Part shown: one piece after another, positions 1 through 9,176 of the stretch
How positions within the stretch are numbered: position 1 is the first letter of the stretch
How the letters are laid out: each line of letters begins with the position of its first letter
Assembly (NCBI RefSeq): GCF_020524035.2
Contig: NZ_CP129013.1
Coordinates: forward strand, 1,353,822-1,417,821
Length of the DNA: 64,000 bases
Direction of reading: 5' to 3'
Source: Bacillus carboniphilus
GTDB taxonomy: Bacteria; Bacillota; Bacilli; Bacillales; JAIVKR01
Notes under the pieces: generated by a model
Databases searched by the model: none
Told to the model about the DNA's origin: nothing
What the model saw: the letters and a program-made list of their open reading frames with translations, nothing else
Position numbers and translations under genes: made by a program

Positions 1-722
1 ATTTTTGTGAAGATATCAGCTGTGATCTCGATTAAATAACTATCAAGTTCTCCATTATTCCACTCTGCAAAGACTTCATGAAGTTCTTGTGCATTTAGGC
101 CTAGAACATGTTTTAAAATCGAGTAAGCTTCACATATAAGCTGCATATCCCCATACTCTATACCATTATGTACCATTTTTACATAATGACCTGCTCCATC
201 AGGTCCGATGTAGGTCGTACATGCTTCTCCGTCCACCTTTGCAGAAATGGCTTCTAAAATAGGCTTTACTAACTCATGAGCTTCTTTTTGCCCACCCGGC
301 ATAATTGAAGGCCCTTTAAGAGCTCCTTCCTCACCACCAGAAACACCGGTTCCTATGAAATGGATTCCACTCTCGGCTAATTGCTTATTTCGACGTTGAG
401 TATCTTTAAAGAAAGTATTTCCACCGTCAATTAAAATATCGCCTTTATCAAGATGAGGCAATAATGACTCAATCGTCGCGTCTGTCGGTTTTCCTGCCTT
501 AACCATTAATAAAATTTTTCGAGGTTTTTCCAGTGAAGCGACAAATTCTTCAATACTATATGTACCAACGACCTTTTTCCCTTCTGCTTCTTGTAAAAAT
601 TGTTCCGTTTTTTCTGGAGAACGATTAAAAACAGAAACAGAATATCCACGACTTTCTATGTTAAGAGCCAAATTTTTGCCCATAACTGCAAGTCCAACTA
701 CTCCAATATGTTGATTTGACAT
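1..722 (-). CDS. gndA: 6-phosphogluconate dehydrogenase, decarboxylating (N-terminal part)
   Basis: The frame opens with ATG at 722-720 and runs off the window start, so about 240 N-terminal residues are present and the C-terminal half is missing. The first residues contain the NADP-binding Rossmann motif GVVGLAVMG, followed by [11 protein letters not shown]. Further on are [10 protein letters not shown], the substrate-binding GVSGGEEGA segment and the catalytic [13 protein letters not shown] stretch with its Lys and Asn. The family converts 6-phosphogluconate to ribulose 5-phosphate, CO2 and NADPH in the cytoplasm. Its place next to dinB matches yqjI/gndA of B. subtilis. I am sure of the family; the gnd paralogue assignment rests on gene order. 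Confidence 0.93.
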   Translation of the reverse strand, partial: MSNQHIGVVGLAVMGKNLALNIESRGYSVSVFNRSPEKTEQFLQEAEGKKVVGTYSIEEFVASLEKPRKILLMVKAGKPTDATIESLLPHLDKGDILIDGGNTFFKDTQRRNKQLAESGIHFIGTGVSGGEEGALKGPSIMPGGQKEAHELVKPILEAISAKVDGEACTTYIGPDGAGHYVKMVHNGIEYGDMQLICEAYSILKHVLGLNAQELHEVFAEWNNGELDSYLIEITADIFTK

Positions 723-854
723 CCTTTTACGTCCCTTCTAGTTCAACTTGTACAATCTTGAAAATACCATATATAAATAAGGTTTATCAAGTTATAGATT
801 TCGAATTCATTGCAAGAAGAGGGGAAAATGTTTCTGAATAAAAGAAACGAACGC

Positions 855-2078
855 TTAGTCTCGCAAAAAATCTTTGTTAAAACTAGTCTCTCCCTGTTCT
901 TCTTCTTTTATCTTTAACCCTTTTTTAATAATACTTTTTCCATATTTCGTTTGAAGTTCATTCATCACATTGATAATAGGCTCGTCTTTTACATCCTTTT
1001 CGAACGTGAAAAGATCCAGTTGCTTCATAGCAGCGCTCTCATCAACTAACTCTTGACCCGTAATTCCTAAGAGTCTGATCGGTTTTTCATTCCAATGTTG
1101 ATGAAACAGCCTCATGGATTGAGCAAAAATCTCTTCTTTCCCAGCTAGCGGATTTTCAAGAGAATAGCTTCTAGTAATGGTTTTTCGATCAGCATACCGT
1201 ATGGTAATTGAGATTTTCTCCATCATCAACTCTTTCTTTGTTAATCTACTACTTACTGAATGGGCTAGTTTACGAAAGGTTTGTTCTATAAGTCCCATAT
1301 CCACTGTATCATTAGAAATCGTCGTAGAGTTGCCTACACTTTTAATATCATATATGGCAGAGGGATCGACCTCTCGGTTATCAATGCCCATCGCTCTTTC
1401 TTGCAAACGAATTCCATTGATCCCAAGAAACTGTCTTAATGAATCTTTGTTTGCTTTAACCAAATCGTCAATGGTGTATACTTCAATTTGATTTAATTTT
1501 TCTGTTGATTTCTTTCCGACACCATGCATTTCTTCAATTGGAAGTGGCCACAATCTTTCTTTTAATTGTCTTTTTCGTAACACAGTAATTCCTAAAGGTT
1601 TTTTCATGTTTGAAGCCATTTTAGCCAAAAATTTATTAGGAGCAATACCAATACTACAAGGGAGTAAAAGCTCGTTATATAATTGATCTTGTATATTTTG
1701 GGCAATTGTTAGAGGATGTTCTGGAACTTGAGAAACATCTAGATAACCTTCATCAATTGAAACAGGTTCTACCGTTTGGGTGTATGTTTTTAACACTTGA
1801 AATATTTCAGATGAGGCCTGTCTATAGAGGTCAAAATTAGGCTTAACCACAATCATATTGGGACATAATTTCCTTGCTTGCCACAATGGCATCGCCGCTC
1901 TAACCCCATGCTTTCTTGCCTCATAGCTACACGTCACAACAATTCCCTTTCTTTCTTTAGGGTTTCCCGCTACAGCTAAAGGTTTACCACGCAAATCACA
2001 GTTATGCGCCATTTCTACAGAGGCATAAAAACTGTTCATATCGACATGAAAAATCACTTTCCCGTTTGCTCGTTCCAT
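855..2078 (-). CDS. dinB: DNA polymerase IV (Y family)
   Basis: This 407-residue protein has the Y-family polymerase layout: palm motif VDMNSFYASVE near residue 12 with the first metal-binding Asp, SIDEGYLDVS near residue 107 with the catalytic Asp-Glu, a helix-hairpin-helix around LPIEEMHGVGKKSTEKL, and a little-finger domain after about residue 240. The C-terminus holds QLDLF, a typical beta-clamp binding motif, near residue 350. The protein performs error-prone translesion synthesis. It corresponds to YqjH by position beside gndA. I saw no clear LexA box directly upstream, so SOS control is not supported here. Confidence 0.95.
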   Translation of the reverse strand: MERANGKVIFHVDMNSFYASVEMAHNCDLRGKPLAVAGNPKERKGIVVTCSYEARKHGVRAAMPLWQARKLCPNMIVVKPNFDLYRQASSEIFQVLKTYTQTVEPVSIDEGYLDVSQVPEHPLTIAQNIQDQLYNELLLPCSIGIAPNKFLAKMASNMKKPLGITVLRKRQLKERLWPLPIEEMHGVGKKSTEKLNQIEVYTIDDLVKANKDSLRQFLGINGIRLQERAMGIDNREVDPSAIYDIKSVGNSTTISNDTVDMGLIEQTFRKLAHSVSSRLTKKELMMEKISITIRYADRKTITRSYSLENPLAGKEEIFAQSMRLFHQHWNEKPIRLLGITGQELVDESAAMKQLDLFTFEKDVKDEPIINVMNELQTKYGKSIIKKGLKIKEEEQGETSFNKDFLRD

Positions 2079-2092
2079 TATGTTTCATCCCT

Positions 2093-2557
2093 TTAATTTA
2101 TAGTGACCTCTAACAACTGTTCCTTCACCTCTGCAAAATGAGGAAGGCTGTCTACAAGATTTGAAACATTTAAATGAGTGATTAAACTATCATCATGTAA
2201 GATGATATCCGTAAAATAGGGAACAGACTGAAAAAGGTTTTTATTTAAAGGCTTAACCATATCATTTGTAACCGAAATGATATCCCTCGTTTCCTCAACG
2301 AGTAATCCGATCAATTCATGTTGATTCATTTTCGAAACAATGATTTTTTGATTTGCATCGTCAATTTTTTCTTTGTTAAAAACAACATTGATATCAATAA
2401 CAGGTACAACCTCATTTCTCATATTTGTAATACCACGTATGAATGATGGAAAATTGGCCCCAGAAACGACTTGCAAGCTGTTCTCAATCGTCACAATATC
2501 ATCAATGGATAACGCATACTTCTCATCACCCGAAAAAAACACAATCGCTTTTTCCAT
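2093..2557 (-). CDS. CheW-like domain protein
   Basis: About 154 residues form one CheW-like domain: the opening strand AIVFFSGDEKYALSIDDI, then GANFPSFIRGITNMRNEVVPVID, which is the conserved CheW core, and ELIGLLVEETRDIISV. CheW domains couple receptors to the CheA kinase in chemotaxis arrays. There is no receiver domain as in CheV and no other chemotaxis gene nearby. The reading frame allows ATG at 2566, but AAGGGG abuts that codon directly and stands 9 bases before the ATG at 2557, so I chose the latter. The gene ends just 15 bases before dinB. Its partner is unknown. Confidence 0.85.
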   Translation of the reverse strand: MEKAIVFFSGDEKYALSIDDIVTIENSLQVVSGANFPSFIRGITNMRNEVVPVIDINVVFNKEKIDDANQKIIVSKMNQHELIGLLVEETRDIISVTNDMVKPLNKNLFQSVPYFTDIILHDDSLITHLNVSNLVDSLPHFAEVKEQLLEVTIN

Positions 2558-2612
2558 AAGATTCATCCCCTTTTTGTAAAAGAGTAGGGGCTCATAAAGC
2601 CCCAGTTCAACA

Positions 2613-3740
2613 CTACCCGTTAGCCACTTCTTCTATAATCGCAACGACATATTCAGCTGCTTTCACTAATTCCTTAGTAGGCATTTTTTCATTGGTTGTA
2701 TGTATTTCTTCATATCCAACAGAGAGGTTTACAGTTGGGATATCGAATCCTGCGATAATATTCGCATCGCTTCCTCCTCCTGATGTTAATAAATTCGATT
2801 TACGACCAATTTTTTCAGCTGCTCTTTTTGCCACCTCGACTACATGATCTCCATCACCAAATTTAAACCCTGGATACATAACAATCACGTCAACATCTGC
2901 TTTGCCTCCCATTTCTGTTGCAACATCTTCAAAGGCTTTTTTCATTTTATTTGCTTGTTCTTCCATTTTCTCTTTCACTAAAGAACGGGCCTCCGCTAAA
3001 ATTTCCACATGGTCACAAACAATGTTCGTTTGTGAGCCTCCCTCGAACCTGCCAATGTTAGCCGTGGTTTCATCATCTATTCTACCTAACGGCATTTTGG
3101 AAATCGCTTTTGCTGCCATTGTAATAGCCGATACACCTTTTTCAGGAGCAACTCCAGCGTGAGCGGTTTTCCCATGAATAACAGCTTTAATCTTTGCTTG
3201 TGTTGGAGCCGCGACGATAATATTGCCTACTTCTCCATCACTATCTAAAGCATATCCGAACTTAGCAGTTACAAATTTAGAATCTAACGCTTTCGCACCA
3301 ACTAAACCTGATTCTTCACCTACGGTAATAATAAACTCTATTTTCCCATGCTTTATGTTTTGCTCTTTTAACACTTTGATTGCTTCAAGCATGGCTGCAA
3401 GACCTGTTTTATCGTCTGCTCCTAAAATGGTGGTACCATCTGTTACAATGTATCCATCTTTAATAGAAGGTTTAACTCCATTTCCAGGAACAACTGTATC
3501 CATATGTGAGGTGAAGTAAATAGGGTCTACTCCTTCTTTTGTTGCTTCTAACGTACAAATTAAATTCCCTGCGCCATGACCGGTTTCATCCATTGTATTG
3601 TCTTCCACAACTTTTACTCCAAGAGCCGTAAATTTTTCTTTCAATACTTTGGCAATTTTCGCTTCATGTTTTGTCTCAGAATCGACTTGGACTAATTCAA
3701 GAAATTCATCCACTATTCGTTGTTCGTTAATCAAAATCAT
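2613..3740 (-). CDS. yqjE: M20-family peptidase, PepT-like (YqjE)
   Basis: The 375-residue protein is an M20 zinc aminopeptidase/tripeptidase-like enzyme. Visible metal and catalytic elements are YFTSHMDTV (His and Asp) near residue 77, ILGADDKTGLA (bridging Asp) near 107, VGEESGLVGA (catalytic Glu-Glu) near 140, the dimerisation-domain HAGV segment near 195, and the final His in EEIHTTNEKM near 345. It probably cleaves short peptides in the cytoplasm. It lies between the CheW-like gene and mmdA as in the yqj cluster of B. subtilis. Substrate specificity cannot be read from the sequence. Confidence 0.92.
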   Translation of the reverse strand: MILINEQRIVDEFLELVQVDSETKHEAKIAKVLKEKFTALGVKVVEDNTMDETGHGAGNLICTLEATKEGVDPIYFTSHMDTVVPGNGVKPSIKDGYIVTDGTTILGADDKTGLAAMLEAIKVLKEQNIKHGKIEFIITVGEESGLVGAKALDSKFVTAKFGYALDSDGEVGNIIVAAPTQAKIKAVIHGKTAHAGVAPEKGVSAITMAAKAISKMPLGRIDDETTANIGRFEGGSQTNIVCDHVEILAEARSLVKEKMEEQANKMKKAFEDVATEMGGKADVDVIVMYPGFKFGDGDHVVEVAKRAAEKIGRKSNLLTSGGGSDANIIAGFDIPTVNLSVGYEEIHTTNEKMPTKELVKAAEYVVAIIEEVANG

Positions 3741-3853
3741 TTCCTCCTTGTATAAATAACGTACTTTTTTATGTAATATTAAAAGATTAACTTTAACTTA
3801 ATCAGTATATCATTTTCCATTGATTAATTCATAATACTCGAGAAGAGGAATAG

Positions 3854-3887
3854 TAAAATCACCCCACAATAATGTGAAGTGATTTTA
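3854..3887 (-). terminator. Probable rho-independent terminator after mmdA
   Basis: A TAAAATCAC / GTGATTTTA stem, extended inside by CAC/GTG around an ATTATT loop, begins 4 bases beyond the mmdA stop codon. The right arm ends in a short T run in the minus-strand transcript. It would end the mce-mmdA transcript. Confidence 0.6.
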
Positions 3888-3890
3888 TGT

Positions 3891-5438
3891 TTATAAAGGG
3901 ATATTCCCATGTTTCTTAGCTGGACGAGTCTCTTTTTTTGTTTTCAACATTTCTAGTGCCTGAATCAGTTTAATTCTTGTTTCTCTTGGATCAATAATAT
4001 CATCGACAATTCCTTGGCTTGCGGCAACGTAAGGATTAGCAAACTTCTCTCTATATTCTTTTATCTTTTCTGCTCTCGTTTGTTGAGGGTTATCACTACG
4101 ATTTATTTCTTTTGAAAAGATAATATTTGCTGCTCCTTCAGGTCCCATAACAGCAATTTCTGCATTCGGCCAGGCGTATACCATATCGGCACCTATTGAA
4201 CGAGAATTCAATGCTACATATGCCCCACCGTACGCCTTACGCAAAATGACTGTGATCTTAGGTACCGTTGCTTCGGAATAAGCGTATAAGATTTTCGCAC
4301 CATGTCTAATGATTCCACCATGCTCCTGGTTTACTCCTGGGAAGAACCCAGTCACATCTTCAAAAGTAACAATAGGAATGTTAAATGAATCACAAAAGCG
4401 GATAAACCTAGCTGCTTTATCAGAAGAGTTAATATCCAGCCCTCCTGCCATATATTTTGGCTGGTTGCAAACAAGCCCCACTACTTGGCCATTAATTCTA
4501 GCGAAACCAACTACAATGTTTTTGGCAAACGATTGTTGCACTTCAAAGAACGATCCTTCATCGGTTACCTGGTCAATAACGTGTCTGACATCGTATGGTC
4601 TGATTGCTTCAAAAGGAACGACATCTGCTAAATCAGGCAAATAATCATCTCTTTCTTCGATATCCACAACTTCAGGGTGTTTCTCGTTACTTTGAGGTAA
4701 ATAACTTAATAATTGACGTACTTGTTTTAAAACTTCCTCCTCTGTTTCTGCAGAGAAATGGGCATTCCCGCTAATCGAATTATGAACATTTGCCCCTCCT
4801 AAGTTTTCAGAGGAGATTTTTTCACCTGTAACCGTTTCAATTACTTTAGGACCCGTGATAAACATTTGGCTTGTTTTTTGTACCATAAACACAAAATCAG
4901 TAATTGCTGGTGAATACACAGCTCCTCCTGCACAAGGACCTAAAATAACCGATATTTGCGGAATAACCCCAGAGTATATTGCGTTTCGGTAAAACACATG
5001 TCCATACCCATCTAATGAATTGACCCCTTCTTGTATTCTCGCTCCTCCTGAATCGTTCAAACCTATAAAAGGGGTTCCGTTTTGATAAGCTAGATCCATC
5101 ACTTCAGCAATTTTTTTTGCGTGCATTTCACCAAGGGCTCCTCCAAATACGGTGAAATCTTGAGAGAATAAATAAATAGGGCGTCCATTAACCTTTCCAT
5201 ACCCTGTCACAACTCCGTCTCCAGCTGCTTTTTTCTCCCCTAAGCCAAAATCGTGACAGCGATGCTCCATAAATGTATTAATCTCAACAAAACTTCCTTC
5301 GTCCACTAGCAACTCAATTCTCTCTCTAGCGGTAAGCTTTCCTTTATCATGCTGCTTAGCAATTTTTTTATCTCCACCGCCTAATTCAACCTCTCGGCGC
5401 TTATCATATAGTTCATTAATTTTATCGTATATGTCCAT
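3891..5438 (-). CDS. mmdA: Acyl-CoA carboxyltransferase (propionyl-/methylmalonyl-CoA carboxylase beta subunit)
   Basis: The 515-residue protein has the two crotonase-fold halves of biotin-dependent acyl-CoA carboxyltransferases. The first oxyanion glycine pair lies in GPCAGGAVYSPAITDF, and the second in KAYGGAYVALNSRSIGADM. Length is typical of PccB/MmdA. It carboxylates propionyl-CoA or decarboxylates methylmalonyl-CoA, with a biotinylated carrier and biotin carboxylase that are not encoded beside it; accB-accC near 42 kb could serve, which is inference. It is 3 bases downstream of mce, so the two are surely co-transcribed. It matches YqjD. With mce and mutAB it would convert propionyl-CoA to succinyl-CoA. 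Confidence 0.92.
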   Translation of the reverse strand: MDIYDKINELYDKRREVELGGGDKKIAKQHDKGKLTARERIELLVDEGSFVEINTFMEHRCHDFGLGEKKAAGDGVVTGYGKVNGRPIYLFSQDFTVFGGALGEMHAKKIAEVMDLAYQNGTPFIGLNDSGGARIQEGVNSLDGYGHVFYRNAIYSGVIPQISVILGPCAGGAVYSPAITDFVFMVQKTSQMFITGPKVIETVTGEKISSENLGGANVHNSISGNAHFSAETEEEVLKQVRQLLSYLPQSNEKHPEVVDIEERDDYLPDLADVVPFEAIRPYDVRHVIDQVTDEGSFFEVQQSFAKNIVVGFARINGQVVGLVCNQPKYMAGGLDINSSDKAARFIRFCDSFNIPIVTFEDVTGFFPGVNQEHGGIIRHGAKILYAYSEATVPKITVILRKAYGGAYVALNSRSIGADMVYAWPNAEIAVMGPEGAANIIFSKEINRSDNPQQTRAEKIKEYREKFANPYVAASQGIVDDIIDPRETRIKLIQALEMLKTKKETRPAKKHGNIPL

Positions 5439-5441
5439 TTC

Positions 5442-5849
5442 TTATTTCCCCCGCTTTTCGCATAGCTCAAACAATACACCTTTAGTTGATTTCGGATGCA
5501 TGAAGGCAATATCAGCTCCACCAGCACCCGTCCTAGAAGTATGATCAATCATTTGAATATCTTTATCAACTAAGTGCTTAATCCGATTTTCAATATCATC
5601 AACACCAAAGGCTACATGATGAATTCCTTCACCTCTTTTTTCTATAAAAGATGCAACCGGACTAGCAGTACTTAACGGTTCTAACAATTCAAGCTTTATA
5701 TTCCCTGCATCAATAAACGCCACTTTAACTTGTTGGCTTTCGACTACTTCCTCATCAATCAATGTCAATCCAAACACGTTTAAATAGATAGGCAATGTTT
5801 CTTTAATAGACCGAACGGCAATTCCAATATGATCCACTTTGTTCACCAT
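5442..5849 (-). CDS. mce: Methylmalonyl-CoA epimerase
   Basis: A VOC-fold protein of about 135 residues with the metal ligands expected of the family: KVDHIGIAV near the start (His), KLELLEP (Glu) in the middle, GIHHVAFGVDD (His) and the terminal LFELCEK (Glu). It interconverts the R and S forms of methylmalonyl-CoA, linking the carboxyltransferase encoded just downstream with the B12 mutase at 10-14 kb. I start it at the ATG at 5849 because GGAAGG stands 9 bases upstream; an in-frame TTG at 5858 overlaps that ribosome site. It corresponds to YqjC. Confidence 0.92.
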   Translation of the reverse strand: MVNKVDHIGIAVRSIKETLPIYLNVFGLTLIDEEVVESQQVKVAFIDAGNIKLELLEPLSTASPVASFIEKRGEGIHHVAFGVDDIENRIKHLVDKDIQMIDHTSRTGAGGADIAFMHPKSTKGVLFELCEKRGK

Positions 5850-6051
5850 TTTCACCAACCTTCCAAAGATGTATTCGCTTACAAATCTGATTGATATAGA
5901 TTCTAATCCTATATCTCTTTCGCGTTTTATTTAAAAATATCCTGCTAAAATTGTTGAATAATGTTGTTAGGGGTTGTCCAAGAAGAAAATTCATCATAAA
6001 ATAAAAGAGATAAAGAAGATTAATTCTCATCCTTCGAGGAGGAAATTAAAC

Positions 6052-6144
6052 ATGTCAAAAAAAACACAAAAAGTGGTTGTATATATAATGATTGCTTCTA
6101 TGCTATTAACAACCTTACTTGCAGGTGCAGCAAGCTTTTTTTAA
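6052..6144 (+). CDS. Prli42-like stressosome-associated membrane miniprotein
   Basis: A 30-residue protein begins at ATG 6052 with an excellent GAGGAGG ribosome site. It has a basic N-terminus (MSKKTQK) and one hydrophobic helix (VVVYIMIASMLLTTLLAG). Charge pattern, length and the KVVVY...LLTTLLAG signature match the Prli42 family, which in Listeria anchors the stressosome to the membrane. It is divergent from the mce-mmdA operon. I recognised it from memory; an alignment would settle it. The repeat element A1 starts directly at its stop codon. Confidence 0.75.
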   Translation: MSKKTQKVVVYIMIASMLLTTLLAGAASFF

Positions 6145-6482
6145 TAAGAAAGGCGCAAGCGACCGTCTAGCGGCGCAGGTGCTTATAGACCCCCACATGA
6201 GATAAAGGAAACACGAAAAGCCCGAAAGCAGAGGATCTACTAACTACTGCCACGTCCTGTGGCAAACGTAGATCCACCTCCCTCCTGGAGGCGTCTCCGT
6301 TGACTTATCGTGGAGAAATGGAACATCATCTAAAGGCGCCCACGTCCTGTGGACAACGATGATGCTACTACCTCCTGTGCGTCGAAAGCGCTACTGGGCG
6401 CTGGAGCTAGACAAAAATAAAAGCACCATCCGAATAAGAACAGGTTTTTTATACTTTCTTATTCTGTAAGAAAGGCGCAAGC
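6145..6482 (+). repeat. Dispersed hairpin repeat, family A, copy 1
   Basis: The gene-free space between the Prli42-like gene and the L,D-transpeptidase is filled by a structured repeat. The core (about 6152-6412) starts GCGCAAGCGACCGTCTAG and ends CGCTGGAGCTAGAC, so its ends can pair (GTCTAG/CTAGAC). It holds hairpins at 6233-6275 (GGATCTAC/GTAGATCC outer stem, GCCAC/GTGGC inner stem, GTCCT loop), 6277-6291 (CCTCC, loop CTCCT, GGAGG) and 6324-6364 (CATCATC/GATGATG, CCAC/GTGG, GTCCT loop). A conserved AT-rich tail follows to about 6470. A 16-base direct repeat flanks it (6145-6160 and 6467-6482). Related copies lie near 8.4, 26.2 and 30.2 kb. Confidence 0.85.
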
Positions 6483-6541
6483 ACTGGTTTTTTCAAAAAG
6501 TGTGAAATTATCTATTTCCAAAATAAAAAGACTTGGAGTAT

Positions 6542-7075
6542 TTACGGATACTTCAAGCCATTTTCATTTCTTTTCATTGCTCCTTGCTCAACCGCAATCT
6601 CTTCAAAAGATCGACTCGATGTTGTCACGTATACCTTCGTCCCTATAGGAATATAATCGAAAATCTCCTCAACTGATTTATTCAACATCCGCACACACCC
6701 ATTCGAAACAGAATAGCCAATGGACCAAGGGTTATTGGTCCCATGAATCCCATATATGCGACCATCTGTATCTAATGCATCAAAACCGATCCACCTTGAT
6801 CCAAGAGGATTCTTAGGGTCTCCTCCTTGAATATTATTTCTACGATAATAAGGATTAATGGCTTTAACTGTTACCGTGTGAACTCCTTCTGGTGTTGGAT
6901 CTTTTATCTTTCCAGTAGCAATCGGATAAACTTTATAAATACTATTATCACGTATTAATGCAAGTTGATTTTTTTGCAGATTGACAATAATAAAAGGATC
7001 ACCAGGTAAAGGATTTTGACCTAAAGGCCAAATTGGGGAAGCCACCAACAAAAACGTAACAAGAATCAATTTCAT
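6542..7075 (-). CDS. L,D-transpeptidase (YkuD family)
   Basis: The 177-residue protein has an N-terminal hydrophobic segment (LILVTFLLVASPIWPL), likely a signal peptide or anchor, then a YkuD catalytic domain. The active-site signature is plain: IYGIHGTNNPWSIGYSVSNG followed by CVRM near residues 108-132, with the catalytic His, Ser, Gly and Cys. The family forms 3-3 peptidoglycan cross-links or attaches proteins to the wall, outside the membrane. It lacks a LysM domain. Its neighbours are YqjA and the A1 repeat; no operon partner is evident. Confidence 0.92.
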   Translation of the reverse strand: MKLILVTFLLVASPIWPLGQNPLPGDPFIIVNLQKNQLALIRDNSIYKVYPIATGKIKDPTPEGVHTVTVKAINPYYRRNNIQGGDPKNPLGSRWIGFDALDTDGRIYGIHGTNNPWSIGYSVSNGCVRMLNKSVEEIFDYIPIGTKVYVTTSSRSFEEIAVEQGAMKRNENGLKYP

Positions 7076-7169
7076 TAATAAAGCTAACCTCTTTCCATAA
7101 CAGTCTTATCCTTTATTATTCAACATAAAGGCGATTTCTATTAGAAAGAGTAGGTTAAATAATAAAACA

Positions 7170-8147
7170 TCATTTTTTTCTAAACGAACTACTTGCCATT
7201 CCTTTAAATTGATTCTTTAAGGACAAATATTGCTCAAGTTCGTAAACAAAATGGAATAAAGCTGCTCGAACCTCAAACTCTTCTCTTGAGCTAGGCAAAG
7301 GCATCTCTTGGAACTTCTTTCTCATTTCATTTAACTTCCAAATATACTTTTTTGCTGTATTTCCAGGATGAATATTACAACTAAGTTCATGAACAAAATC
7401 TGCTAACATTTCTCCTTGCTCCACATTCAAAGATATCGTTGTTATGATCGGTAAACTTCTCTCAATTATTTCAAACTGCTTCTCTCTCATTTTGAAATAA
7501 TGATAATAAAGATTCTCTTCCCTTAAAAAATGATTTTCTACATCACGAAAAGCTAAGGACTTTGCCTTTTTTAGAATTCGATCAACCTCTGTTAATTCTC
7601 TTCCATTCCAATGACTTTCACCCGTCCGTAAATAATTTTCAACCTCTAAGAAGATACGTTCAAATTGCTCCTCTAATTTCACTTGATACTTATGAAGTTC
7701 TCCCTCAAGACTGGGCATATATAGATTCATAATTAATGCAACACCAATTCCAATAAATATTAATAAAGCTTCATTTGCCACATGCTCAAAAGTCACTTCT
7801 CCATAAGAATACATGTGGAGCAAAATAACCGAGCTTGTTACAATTCCTTCTGTTGCTTTTATGACTACCATTGTAGGAATAAAAAATAACAATAATAATC
7901 CAATAACAACAGGGTGGTAAGCAATTCCTTCAAAAAAAACAAACGCGAAAACAATCGCAAAAGAACATGCTAGGAACCTTTCCCATGCACTTTGAATTGA
8001 TTTCTTTTTTGTAACTTGAATGCAAAGGATTGTTAAGATTCCTGCAGATGAAAAATTTGTAAGACCCAACCACTGAGCAATCATAATCGCAATTACCGTA
8101 CCAAGGCCAGTTTTTATCGTTCGATGTCCAATTTTAAATTTTTTCAT
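7170..8147 (-). CDS. yqjA: Aromatic-acid-exporter-like membrane protein YqjA
   Basis: The 325-residue protein has four to five hydrophobic helices in its first 145 residues (for example GTVIAIMIAQWLGL, FAIVFAFVFFEG, VVIGLLLLFFIPTMVVI, LLIFIGIGVALIMNLYM) and a long, charged, mostly helical C-terminal half. This is the DUF939/ArAE-like arrangement of B. subtilis YqjA, which sits beside yqjB-C in that genome. Transport substrate is unknown. The ATG at 8147 is preceded by a weak ribosome site (AGGAGC). Confidence 0.88.
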   Translation of the reverse strand: MKKFKIGHRTIKTGLGTVIAIMIAQWLGLTNFSSAGILTILCIQVTKKKSIQSAWERFLACSFAIVFAFVFFEGIAYHPVVIGLLLLFFIPTMVVIKATEGIVTSSVILLHMYSYGEVTFEHVANEALLIFIGIGVALIMNLYMPSLEGELHKYQVKLEEQFERIFLEVENYLRTGESHWNGRELTEVDRILKKAKSLAFRDVENHFLREENLYYHYFKMREKQFEIIERSLPIITTISLNVEQGEMLADFVHELSCNIHPGNTAKKYIWKLNEMRKKFQEMPLPSSREEFEVRAALFHFVYELEQYLSLKNQFKGMASSSFRKK

Positions 8148-8317
8148 ACCTATAGCTCCTGTTTTGACAATGATTTCGATCGTTATTGCATGTATTAGTT
8201 TAGACTAAGTTTTTACTTAATCGCTATGAATAATATCATATTTTGAAAAGTTTTTTCATTTGTTACATGATCAGGAGTAATCAAGAATCCAAAAGTAATG
8301 TTAAAAAGTGAGAAAAT

Positions 8318-8609
8318 AAGAAAAGATTAGAACGCCCGTTTAGCAACGAAGGGGCTTGAGCACTCCACTCCGTATGAGATAAAGGAATCACGAAAAGCCC
8401 GAAAGCTGAGGATCTACTAAGTTCAGCCACGACGCGCGAGCTAACGTTGATGCTAAAACTTCCTGTTCATCGCACGTCCTGTGGGCAACGATGATGCTAG
8501 CACCTCCTGTGCGTCGAAGCGCTACCAGTCGCTGGGCGCTGGAGCTAGAAAAAAATAAAAGTACCATCCAAATAAGGACAGATTTTTATACTTTCTTACT
8601 CTGTTAGAA
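8318..8609 (+). repeat. Dispersed hairpin repeat, family A, copy 2
   Basis: The 512-base gap between yqjA and brxB holds a family A element from about 8318 to 8609; the 170 bases nearest yqjA show nothing I recognise. This copy looks rearranged: its GGATCTAC left arm is followed by a GTTGATG right arm from a different hairpin type, so that outer stem does not close. It keeps GCAC-CTCCT-GTGC hairpins, the CGCTGGAGCTAG end and the conserved tail ending TTTCTTACTCTGTTAGAA, which abuts the brxB terminator. Confidence 0.82.
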
Positions 8610-8611
8610 GA

Positions 8612-8650
8612 AAAACAAAGGATTCTCCTTAATTGAGAATCCTTTGTTTT
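8612..8650 (-). terminator. Rho-independent terminator after brxB
   Basis: AAAACAAAGGATTCTC and GAGAATCCTTTGTTTT form a 16-bp perfect stem around a 7-base loop, 10 bases past the brxB stop. The minus-strand transcript ends in TTTT. Confidence 0.8.
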
Positions 8651-8659
8651 CTTATTATT

Positions 8660-9097
8660 TTATACTTCCTCACAATACTCATCAAACAAACGTTGTAAGT
8701 TTGTGACGACAGACATTGGATCATGACCTTCAATCTCATGTCGTTCAACCATCGCTTTAATTTCACCATCTTTTAAAAAGGCGAATGAAGGGGAGGATGG
8801 TGGATATCCAGTAAAATAAGTACGTGCTTTTTCAGTCGCCTCTTTATCTTGACCTGCAAAAACCGTTACTAAATGGTCGGGACGACTATCATAGTGAATG
8901 GCATGTGCGGCTGCTGGACGAGCAATTCCACCAGCACAACCACATACAGAATTGACCATTACCAATGTTGTTCCCTTTTTATTTAAAGCGTCTTCTACTT
9001 CCTCAGGAGTCTTAAGTTCTGTATAACCAGCAGCGGCAATCTCATGACGAGCTTGGCGTACGACATCGTTCATAAACAAATTAAAATCCATATTCAT
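8660..9097 (-). CDS. brxB: Bacilliredoxin BrxA/BrxB family
   Basis: About 145 residues form a thioredoxin-like protein of the YphP/YqiW family. The unusual active site is CGC in [14 protein letters not shown] near residue 50, followed by the conserved [10 protein letters not shown] region and [19 protein letters not shown]. Such proteins remove bacillithiol from S-thiolated proteins in the cytoplasm. I prefer the ATG at 9097, 9 bases after AAGGAG, over the ATG at 9106 that overlaps the ribosome site. The neighbourhood (yqjA next door) identifies it as YqiW/BrxB rather than the paralogue BrxA. Confidence 0.93.
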   Translation of the reverse strand: MNMDFNLFMNDVVRQARHEIAAAGYTELKTPEEVEDALNKKGTTLVMVNSVCGCAGGIARPAAAHAIHYDSRPDHLVTVFAGQDKEATEKARTYFTGYPPSSPSFAFLKDGEIKAMVERHEIEGHDPMSVVTNLQRLFDEYCEEV

Positions 9098-9176
9098 TGA
9101 GGTCATCTCCTTTACCTAAAACAATTTAGACCAATTTAATCTTACAATGAGAACACAAATAGAGCAAATACAAAGA

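Noticed and set aside
1177-1491. Plus-strand frames opposite dinB and many other genes
   Set aside because: They are antisense shadows without ribosome sites or family features.
855-2078. SOS (LexA) control of dinB
   Set aside because: No CGAAC-N4-GTTCG box was found upstream.
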